Shown piece by piece: positions 1-5,824 of a stretch of DNA of 10,989 nt. The notes beneath the pieces are model-generated. The model was not told where the DNA came from. It saw only the letters and a list, made by a program, of their open reading frames with translations, and searched no databases. The DNA is from Alphaproteobacteria bacterium (GTDB taxonomy: Bacteria; Pseudomonadota; Alphaproteobacteria; RF32; CAG-239): the NCBI GenBank assembly GCA_017477035.1, contig JAFUXW010000015.1, positions 1 to 10,989 on the forward strand, given 5' to 3'. How positions within the stretch are numbered: the stretch's first letter is position 1; each line of letters opens with the position of its first letter. A program made the translations under genes and the position numbers.

Positions 1-606
1 AATATACGACTGTGGGGAACGGTACAATCAAGAGAAAAGTTTTTAGGCAGCTTAAATTCTAAAAAAGAATGGATATTTGATATGGGAGTTCACGGGTTGA
101 AAATCTCTTCAATCAAAGATTTTAATCATATTTTCAAAAGAAATATTCCACAATTGTCGGCTTTTGATGGAATGAATAAAGAAAAAAATGCAAATTTGCT
201 GTTTGGTATGGGAAATGGTGATAGAATGCATTTTGATTTTTATACGGCTCGTGTTTTGAAAAATTCTGCTTCAGGTAAAGATTTTAGCTCTGATTTATAC
301 AAACAAGATGAAATCTGCAATATTACATTTAAAAGGACCAATCTATATAATCCGTTATATTATTTGATACCATCTTATGAGGGATACAATACTTCAACGG
401 TTGCTCCGTATTGGTATATTCGAAACGGTCTTTTCCAAAATTCAGATATACTGACTTCTGCAATAAATCTTTCTATAGCTATTAGAGGGTATAGAAGCGT
501 TAAAGATGCTGATTATCAAACGGTTTGGGGAATGGGTGAAGTCAAGAATTTAAGTGATGAAGATATGGCTGAAATTTTTAAATGGATAAGCGACAAAATT
601 AAGTAG
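1..606 (+). CDS. Alpha/beta-hydrolase, subtype-B tannase-like, C-terminal part (5' end outside window)
   Basis: The reading frame is open from base 1 without a start, so this is the last 201 codons of a longer gene. The Met at 82 is internal. Stretches resemble the C-terminal half of subtype-B tannases and related esterases (family recalled from memory): FDG...NANLLFG...DRMHFDFY (about 163-243), then NPLYYLIP, GYNTSTVAPYWYIRNG (about 379-429), TSAINLSIAI, and DADYQTVWGMGE (about 505-540). Members cleave galloyl or similar esters with a Ser-Asp-His triad; the Ser would lie upstream of the window. Where relatives have Asp after the (W/Y)xIRxG motif and His in WGxxH, this protein shows Phe/Gln (433-438) and Glu (538-540), so activity is doubtful. 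No terminator is visible after the stop. Family assignment is moderate; the substrate is unknown. Confidence 0.6.
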   Translation, partial: NIRLWGTVQSREKFLGSLNSKKEWIFDMGVHGLKISSIKDFNHIFKRNIPQLSAFDGMNKEKNANLLFGMGNGDRMHFDFYTARVLKNSASGKDFSSDLYKQDEICNITFKRTNLYNPLYYLIPSYEGYNTSTVAPYWYIRNGLFQNSDILTSAINLSIAIRGYRSVKDADYQTVWGMGEVKNLSDEDMAEIFKWISDKIK

Positions 607-656
607 AAGTAGTAATACATCAGTTAAAATAAATATACACACCTCGTCAATTTATA

Positions 657-685
657 TTGCAATCGGAGAGGATGTCTTCTATAAA
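657..685 (+). promoter_or_regulatory. Sigma70-type promoter of the rubrerythrin gene
   Basis: The -35 box TTGCAA (657-662) and -10 box TATAAA (680-685) are separated by exactly 17 bases. Transcription would begin near 692, giving a leader of about 29 bases before the ATG at 721. This also rules out the in-frame ATG at 685, which would lie inside the -10 box. The call rests on sequence match only; no regulator site was recognised. Confidence 0.55.
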
Positions 686-720
686 TGGAAATGGTACCAA
701 TAATAAAAAAGGAAAAAATG

Positions 721-1260
721 ATGGCTAATAAATACGCAGGAACACAAACCGAGAAAAATTTGTGGACGGCATTTGCCGGTGAAAGTCAGGCTCGTAATAA
801 ATATACCTATTTTGCAAGCAAGGCAAAAAAAGAAGGTTTTGAGCAAATCTCTGAAATTTTTACAAAAACGGCAGCCAATGAAAAAGAACATGCTGAATTG
901 TGGTTTAAAGAATTAGAAGGAATCGGCGATACAGCAGCCAATTTAAGAGCAGCTGCTGAAGGGGAAAATTATGAATGGACAGACATGTATGAAGAATTTG
1001 CAAAAACAGCAGAAGCCGAAGGATTTCCTGCTTTAGCTGCAAAATTCCGCGGAGTTGCAGCTATTGAAAAAACACACGAAGAAAGATACAGAGCATTGCT
1101 TAAAAATATAGAAATGCAAGAAGTCTTTGCTCGCTCGTCAGTAAAAGTTTGGGAATGTCGAAATTGCGGTCACATTGTGGTTGGAACAAATGCTCCGGCT
1201 GCTTGTCCTGTTTGTGCTCACCCACAAAGTTATTTTGAACTCAGAGCGGAAAATTATTAA
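721..1260 (+). CDS. rbr: Rubrerythrin (non-haem di-iron peroxidase)
   Basis: This is a 179-residue cytoplasmic protein that reduces hydrogen peroxide to water in anaerobes and microaerophiles, with electrons from rubredoxin or NADH-linked partners. The N-terminal four-helix ferritin-like domain carries the di-iron ligands: Glu21 (AGESQA), Glu54 and His57 (NEKEH), Glu98 (EAEGF), Glu116 and His119 (IEKTH). The C-terminal rubredoxin-like domain has Cys146-x2-Cys149 and Cys162-x2-Cys165 for one Fe(SCys)4 centre. Length and order match short classical rubrerythrins. The start at 721 (MANKYAG) is preferred because AAGGA at 709-713 lies 7 bases upstream; the ATGs at 685 and 718 are poorer. The gene has its own promoter and terminator, so it looks monocistronic. 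Its presence suggests oxygen-sensitive metabolism. Confidence 0.95.
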   Translation: MANKYAGTQTEKNLWTAFAGESQARNKYTYFASKAKKEGFEQISEIFTKTAANEKEHAELWFKELEGIGDTAANLRAAAEGENYEWTDMYEEFAKTAEAEGFPALAAKFRGVAAIEKTHEERYRALLKNIEMQEVFARSSVKVWECRNCGHIVVGTNAPAACPVCAHPQSYFELRAENY

Positions 1261-1274
1261 TTACATAATGATAG

Positions 1275-1308
1275 AAAAGGTTGAGATTGCTCTCAACCTT
1301 TTTCTTTT
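1275..1308 (+). terminator. Rho-independent terminator after rubrerythrin
   Basis: There is a perfect 12-bp stem, AAAAGGTTGAGA (1275-1286) pairing with TCTCAACCTTTT (1291-1302), with loop TTGC and a T-rich tail (TCTTTT, to 1308). It lies 15 bases after the rubrerythrin stop and immediately before the next gene's ribosome-binding region. Confidence 0.9.
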
Positions 1309-1322
1309 GCGGGAAACGTTAG

Positions 1323-2720
1323 ATGGAAAACAAATTGTTAAAGTCTATTATCATATTGGATATTATAGGTTTAATACTTAGTTTATTTATGACAGATACA
1401 TTGAGTGTAGATGGTTTTGAACATATGAAAATGAGTTATTTTATAACTAATGGATATGTTCCTTATCGTGATTTTTTTGAGCATCACCATCCCTTATTAT
1501 GGTATATCTATGCACCTATAATGTTTTTATTGCCGCATAATTATACTCTCGCTTATTATGTATCTAGAATTTTTTCACTTATTTGTTCTTCTATAATGCT
1601 TTTTATTATCGCTAAAACTATAAAAAGATTTCTAGGAGGAGAACAGAAAATATATTATTTTTTAGCGATTTTGTTTATGTTTTTCCCAATTTGGCAGTGT
1701 TTTTCAACTCTCAAACCTGACATAATAACCAGAATCTTCTATTTTTTAGGGGTTTACTATTTCTTTTGCTATGCGGAAAAATTGCAAACCAAGGATATGG
1801 TCTATTGCGGATTATCATTTACAATAGCCTTTTTAGCCCTGCAGAATATAATATTCAGTATTATACCGTTAATTGTGCCTACGTGGATTTTGCTTGATAA
1901 AAATCATAAGGTTTTTAAAGATATATTGATTTCATCATTATTTCCACTTTTGATTATATTTGCGGTGGTGATATTGCTTGTATTTAGTGATACGTGGAAT
2001 AATTACTTTCAACTGAATTGGATATTTAATTCTCAATTATTTGATTATATGCATTATACGGATAGTTCGTTATTGTATTATTGGACTATTCCGATATTGA
2101 TAGGCATCGGGGCATGGATTTGGCAAATTAAAAGTCATAGCTCATCTTTTTATCTCAATACGATTGGACTCTTGCTCGTAGCTGAAGTTGTTCAACATAT
2201 ATATTTCAAGGCTGTTTTTAATCATTATCTCGTAATAATGTTTATATTTATAGCTATACTTTCATCTTCTGTTGTTTCAAAGGTTAAAAATAAATTTATA
2301 AATGTAACAATGGCTCTTTTCGCAGTGGTCATATTTTTGCTGAATTTAAATTATATACATGAAAAAGACACGCAGCAGCTTTCTAAAATGCACGCTTTAG
2401 AAATAAAAGAAAATGATCAGATTTTTAATATTGATTTCCGGTATATAAATATCTACTCTCCTAAAATATCTTATTATTCTCTTTTTCATGCACTGACCTT
2501 AATTGATAACACCATTTTCAATAGATATCCGGATTACGACACAAGCAAATTTATTGAAGCACACAAAATAAAATATATAGATTATATATATACACCTATG
2601 AATAATATTGTTTATGATGGGGCTGATAATCTTAAGCGATTTTATATTTCAGATGAAGTTTTGCAAAAATACGATGAAATACTTCCAGGGTTGTGGCGTC
2701 GCAAGGAAGAATACCAATAA
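1323..2720 (+). CDS. Polytopic GT-C family glycosyltransferase (PMT/ArnT-like), acceptor unknown
   Basis: This 465-residue inner-membrane protein has about 11-12 hydrophobic segments (roughly residues 8-23, 57-70, 78-98, 111-124, 134-150, 160-191, 200-221, 253-268, 279-293, 300-315, 326-342), then a soluble tail of about 120 residues, probably periplasmic. The first loop has the GT-C acidic motif: Asp30-Gly-Phe-Glu33-His34, then PYRDFFEHHHP (47-57), as in PMT/ArnT-type enzymes that transfer a sugar from a polyprenyl-phosphate donor. KPD at 131-133 fits the family's (R/K)PD motif. Glycosylation of lipid A, a surface polymer or a protein is possible; the sequence does not say which. GGGAA (1311-1315) lies 7 bases before the ATG. 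The gene starts only about 15 bases after a strong terminator and has no recognisable promoter. Its 3' end converges on tolA with 5 bp between stops. Confidence 0.75.
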   Translation: MENKLLKSIIILDIIGLILSLFMTDTLSVDGFEHMKMSYFITNGYVPYRDFFEHHHPLLWYIYAPIMFLLPHNYTLAYYVSRIFSLICSSIMLFIIAKTIKRFLGGEQKIYYFLAILFMFFPIWQCFSTLKPDIITRIFYFLGVYYFFCYAEKLQTKDMVYCGLSFTIAFLALQNIIFSIIPLIVPTWILLDKNHKVFKDILISSLFPLLIIFAVVILLVFSDTWNNYFQLNWIFNSQLFDYMHYTDSSLLYYWTIPILIGIGAWIWQIKSHSSSFYLNTIGLLLVAEVVQHIYFKAVFNHYLVIMFIFIAILSSSVVSKVKNKFINVTMALFAVVIFLLNLNYIHEKDTQQLSKMHALEIKENDQIFNIDFRYINIYSPKISYYSLFHALTLIDNTIFNRYPDYDTSKFIEAHKIKYIDYIYTPMNNIVYDGADNLKRFYISDEVLQKYDEILPGLWRRKEEYQ

Positions 2721-2725
2721 ATATT

Positions 2726-3724
2726 TTATCTGACTCCTTTATCAAGTGGATCAAAGTATAGGCGCAGAGTGTTCCATACATCGTAGCGATCGGCATATTT
2801 CTGTCCGAATACTTCTTTAAATGCCTGTTGAGTGGCAATTATGGCCCTTTGCGCACTTTCCGCAACCGAGCGATAAGATGGATCACTGTTAAACCTGTTT
2901 TGATCAACAAACTCAATTTTTTGGATAGTTCCATCACGTGTTAAGTGAACACGAATTTCCACCATCATACCATCAATTCCGATGGCTCCGGGGTCTAAAT
3001 TCCAGTTTTGTCGGAGTAAGCTGGCAATAGCGTCAGTTTCAGAAATAGTTAAATCACTGAAATAAGAACCTTTACTGTTACCGCCCTCAATTCCCATATT
3101 ATTAACAGGAGTTCCTTCTTTTATTTGTGCAGTTTGTGTTTTTTCTCCGATATCGATATTTTTATCATTATCGATTTCTTGCATCAAACTCTTCAGAGCA
3201 TTGCTACGAACTTTTGCTTGCTCTTCTTGTTTTTTGTTTTTATCGGTATTTTCCGGCTTCGGCTGAGGTTTCGGCTTTGGTTTCGGTTTAGAACTCGGAG
3301 TCGGAGGTCTTTTCGGAGTAGGTTTTGGATCCGGTTTCTTTTCCGGTTTTTTATCAGGAACCGGAGTAGGCTCTTCTAAATAATCTTCTTTAATTTCTTC
3401 CTTTGCTTTAGGCTCAGGTTCAGGTTCTGCTTTTTGCTGTTCCTCTTTTATTTCCTGTTTCGGTTCCGGCTCCGGCTCCGGTGCACTTTCTTGTGTATAT
3501 TGTTCTTCTTTATGCTCTTCAACCGTGGCTTTACGATCTTCCGGACCAAATTCTGCTTTAGTAGGCAAGTTTGTAAACTCATCGATTTTGACTTGAGACA
3601 AGTCCACTATTATAGGAGCTTCTCCGAGCGTCATATCGTGGTGCCAAAAATTAGGCAAACGAATGAACAATGCCGCAAATACAGCTACGTGTAATATAAT
3701 GGATTGTTTCAAGTACTTATTCAT
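2726..3724 (-). CDS. tolA: TolA, Tol-Pal energy-transducing protein with Pro-rich linker
   Basis: This 332-residue protein spans the periplasm and couples the TolQR motor to outer-membrane partners (TolB/Pal), supporting envelope constriction and integrity. The N-terminal membrane anchor (about 7-22) carries Ser8 and His12 with the same 4-residue spacing as the TonB/TolA Ser-His motif that contacts the motor. Residues about 60-170 form a charged, Pro-rich linker: Glu-Pro repeats (81-106), then Lys-Pro repeats (125-158). The C-terminal domain (about 226-332) is TolA-type: LLRQNWN, MMVEIRVHLTRDGTIQKIEF, an ESAQRAI helix and LRLYFDP at the end. E. coli TolA is longer with a helical linker; the dipeptide repeats here look more like TonB, but the C-terminal domain and neighbours favour TolA. 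It is the last gene of tolQRA, 6 bp after tolR, with only a weak purine-rich ribosome-binding stretch. Confidence 0.85.
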   Translation of the reverse strand: MNKYLKQSIILHVAVFAALFIRLPNFWHHDMTLGEAPIIVDLSQVKIDEFTNLPTKAEFGPEDRKATVEEHKEEQYTQESAPEPEPEPKQEIKEEQQKAEPEPEPKAKEEIKEDYLEEPTPVPDKKPEKKPDPKPTPKRPPTPSSKPKPKPKPQPKPENTDKNKKQEEQAKVRSNALKSLMQEIDNDKNIDIGEKTQTAQIKEGTPVNNMGIEGGNSKGSYFSDLTISETDAIASLLRQNWNLDPGAIGIDGMMVEIRVHLTRDGTIQKIEFVDQNRFNSDPSYRSVAESAQRAIIATQQAFKEVFGQKYADRYDVWNTLRLYFDPLDKGVR

Positions 3725-3730
3725 CAGCGT

Positions 3731-4192
3731 TTATTTCTTTTTCTGATTATTTCCTTTAGACTGGGTTACAAGAGCTTTTGACTCGGTTTTTAGACCAACT
3801 TTTTCGTAGCCGGCCTCTTTTAGCATTGCCATTAAACCGATAACTCTGCCATATTCGGTAACAGTATCTCCGGAAATAGTAACTGTAAGTTCGTTATTTT
3901 CACCTTTTATTGCTTTCAATTTAGGGAGAATTTCTTCATCTCGCACTACGCTTTTACCTATATAATAATAACCATCGGCATCAACACTTATATTTATAGA
4001 TGTGTCATTGCCGGTTAGTGCCTTTCCGCCGACTTTAGGTAAATTGAGCGGTATTCCGGATGTCATTAATGGTGCAGCAACCATAAAAACCACCAACAAA
4101 ACCATCATTACATCCATCAAGTTAGTGATGTTAACATCGGCCTTACGACGTGATTGACGGCGATTATAAGCTGAATTTTGCAGTAATGGCAT
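3731..4192 (-). CDS. tolR: TolR, ExbD/TolR-family motor protein
   Basis: This 153-residue protein has a short basic cytoplasmic N-terminus (NRRQSRRK), one membrane helix (about 25-45: LMDVMMVLLVVFMVAAPLM) and a periplasmic domain. Asp27 in the helix is the conserved proton-carrying acid of the ExbD/TolR family. The following IPLNLPKV and the DGYYYIGKSVV / YGRVIGLMAMLKEAGYEKVGL stretches are typical of the periplasmic ExbD/TolR fold. With TolQ it forms the proton-driven motor acting on TolA. The start is supported by GGAG (4201-4204), 8 bases upstream and lying inside the end of tolQ. The gap to the tolQ stop is only 3 bp, which implies translational coupling. The C-terminus ends in a Lys-rich tail (KGNNQKKK). 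Confidence 0.92.
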   Translation of the reverse strand: MPLLQNSAYNRRQSRRKADVNITNLMDVMMVLLVVFMVAAPLMTSGIPLNLPKVGGKALTGNDTSINISVDADGYYYIGKSVVRDEEILPKLKAIKGENNELTVTISGDTVTEYGRVIGLMAMLKEAGYEKVGLKTESKALVTQSKGNNQKKK

Positions 4193-4195
4193 TGT

Positions 4196-4945
4196 TTATT
4201 CTCCGGCCAAGTCAGCTTTTAAGGTTGTTTCATCAATTTCACGTGATAAGATAGTGGAGAATTCCGCCATAAAATTATCAAGAGTTTTAGCGTAGCGGTC
4301 AATTGACGATGATATGGTGTTGTAGGCAACTACTGCCGGTATGGCAGCAATTAAACCGAATGCTGTAGTAAATAAAGCTTCTGCAATACCGGGAGCCATT
4401 GCTGAAAGAGAATTGCTTTGCGTAACGGCAATAGCGTTAAAACTGTTAATAATTCCCCATACCGTTCCGAATAATCCGATTAAAGGAGCTACAGAACCGG
4501 TGGTTGCCAAGAATCCCAAATGAGTATCAAGGCTATCAAGTTCTTTATCTATGGAAACAGACATTGCTTTTTCAATGCGTTGTTGTAAAGAAACACCTCG
4601 GATACTTCTGTCTACCTTGCCTTTCATTAAAGTATTACGTTTCCACTCGCGCATGGCTGCAACAAAAATTGCCGACATCGGATCACGAGGACGATTGCCG
4701 ATGGCTTCATACAAACGATCTAAAGAGCCTCCTGACCAAAAAGCTTCTTCAAATTTTTTAGATTGATTGCGGACATTGCGTAAGGTAGCAAATTTTTCCA
4801 AAATAATTGCCCACGACCAAACAGAGGCGGCAATTAATCCAATCATAACAACTTTAGTGATTGTATCCGAGGACCAAACCATATCCCATAAAGACATTTG
4901 TTCCGTTGCTGTTTGAGCAACATCAGAAAGTGCTTGTGATGTCAT
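4196..4945 (-). CDS. tolQ: TolQ, MotA/TolQ/ExbB-family proton channel
   Basis: This 249-residue inner-membrane protein has three predicted helices: about 32-49, 143-170 and 186-208. The second holds the family signature GSVAPLIGLFGTVWGIINSF (150-169), and the third follows APGIAEALFTTAFGLIAAIP (184-203). Between helices 1 and 2 is a large cytoplasmic domain with REWKR and EKAMSVSIDKELDSLDTHL. It forms the stator of the Tol motor with TolR. The start at 4945 (MTSQALSD) is chosen because AAAGG (4954-4958 on the minus strand) lies 8 bases upstream; an upstream in-frame TTG at 4969 lacks such a site. It is the first gene of tolQRA. The frequent ybgC neighbour is not upstream, and tolB/pal do not follow tolA. 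ExbB is the alternative name, but the cluster favours TolQ. Confidence 0.92.
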   Translation of the reverse strand: MTSQALSDVAQTATEQMSLWDMVWSSDTITKVVMIGLIAASVWSWAIILEKFATLRNVRNQSKKFEEAFWSGGSLDRLYEAIGNRPRDPMSAIFVAAMREWKRNTLMKGKVDRSIRGVSLQQRIEKAMSVSIDKELDSLDTHLGFLATTGSVAPLIGLFGTVWGIINSFNAIAVTQSNSLSAMAPGIAEALFTTAFGLIAAIPAVVAYNTISSSIDRYAKTLDNFMAEFSTILSREIDETTLKADLAGE

Positions 4946-4988
4946 TTTTATAACCTTTATAAATTGCAATTTAAACCAAGTTGGCGCT

Positions 4989-5016
4989 AATGTATCACAA
5001 ATTATTTAACAGGCAA
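4989..5016 (-). promoter_or_regulatory. Possible promoter of tolQRA
   Basis: On the minus strand, TTGCCT (5016-5011) and TACATT (4994-4989) are 16 bases apart and match the -35 and -10 consensus at four of six positions each. Transcription would start near 4982, about 37 bases before the tolQ ATG. In this AT-rich divergent region (4946-5097) chance matches are likely, so the call is weak. No clear promoter was found for the plus-strand gene that starts at 5098. Confidence 0.3.
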
Positions 5017-5097
5017 TTAATTTATGAAAAAAAGACGCAAAATAATTAATAAAATTTTATTGTTTGCAATGTATATTATCTGTAAAGGAGAAAAACT

Positions 5098-5811
5098 ATG
5101 AGTTATATCGTTTATGGTTTTGTTTTTGGGTGTTTAATTCCTTATTTGGCTCGCCGAATTGGTAAACTTATGCCTGCCACCATGGGGTACATATTGCTGA
5201 AAGTATTTATTCCATCTCATTATATGCCGTGGAGTAAACTAAAAGATAACAAAGAATATATAAACTTATTCAAGCGTTATATGATGCGTTCGTTGGGGTG
5301 GGGCATTTTTACTGCAGCAGCAACTTATTTATTTGCGCTTAATTTTGATCACTATTTTACTTGGTGGTATATAAGTTTTTTATGGATTTTGTTGTTGCTG
5401 GTTGAGTTTGATAAACGTTATATGTTACTTCCGGATATATTAACATTACCACTTTTGGTATTAGGATTTGCGTATGCTGCTCAACACGGAACTTGGTTAG
5501 CAACCATTGATCCTTATTTTATAAGCTACGAACAAAACAGTGTTATAGGTGCAGTGATGGGATATATGATGCCGGTAATTGCATCAATGTTTATTGTATG
5601 GAAGTATCCTGATGCTTTCGGTGGTGGAGATATAAAGCTGCTGTGTGCCATAGGTGCGTGGGTAGGGCCGGAAATCATTGCCTATATCCTTTTAGGCTCG
5701 TGCATAATTTTTGCCGTAAGTTGCTTAATTAATCGCAAACGTATCGGACCGTTCGGACCGTCGATAGTGTATGCAACACTAATTATCATTACATTCTTGT
5801 TTGGAATTTGA
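5098..5811 (+). CDS. Type IV prepilin peptidase (A24 family), short form
   Basis: This 237-residue polytopic membrane aspartic protease would cleave leader peptides of type IV prepilins or pseudopilins. The two catalytic aspartates are visible: Asp105 in LLVEFDKRYMLLPDIL (100-115, with the family's PD at 112-113) and Asp178 in the GGGD motif (FGGGDIKLLCAIGAWVG, 174-190). The C-terminal IGPFGPSIVYA (216-226) matches the family's conserved PFGP. The N-terminal methyltransferase region of PilD-type enzymes, with its two Cys-x2-Cys zinc pairs, is missing; residues 40-65 are instead a short basic loop, so the enzyme may only cleave. AAAGGAG (5084-5090) lies 7 bases before the ATG. The tandem-AAA gene begins 13 bp downstream and is probably co-transcribed. 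No pilin or pilus-assembly gene is in the window, so its substrates are unknown. Confidence 0.88.
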   Translation: MSYIVYGFVFGCLIPYLARRIGKLMPATMGYILLKVFIPSHYMPWSKLKDNKEYINLFKRYMMRSLGWGIFTAAATYLFALNFDHYFTWWYISFLWILLLLVEFDKRYMLLPDILTLPLLVLGFAYAAQHGTWLATIDPYFISYEQNSVIGAVMGYMMPVIASMFIVWKYPDAFGGGDIKLLCAIGAWVGPEIIAYILLGSCIIFAVSCLINRKRIGPFGPSIVYATLIIITFLFGI

Positions 5812-5824
5812 GAGAGAGTATCAA

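Noticed and set aside
685..720. Longer rubrerythrin starting at ATG 685
   Set aside because: This ATG falls in the predicted -10 box, has no ribosome site, and adds residues not seen in the family; ATG 721 has a well-spaced AAGGA.
2632..2838. Minus-strand frame overlapping the glycosyltransferase and tolA 3' ends
   Set aside because: It overlaps two real genes in shadow frames and has no recognisable product.
3125..3694. Two plus-strand open frames opposite tolA (3125-3379 and 3434-3694) rich in Arg/Phe/Leu
   Set aside because: They are the mirror of the Glu-Pro/Lys-Pro repeats of tolA on the other strand; the low-complexity Arg-Phe pattern is a by-product and neither has a ribosome site.
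4946..4969. Longer TolQ starting at TTG 4969
   Set aside because: There is no ribosome site before it, while ATG 4945 has AAAGG 8 bases upstream.
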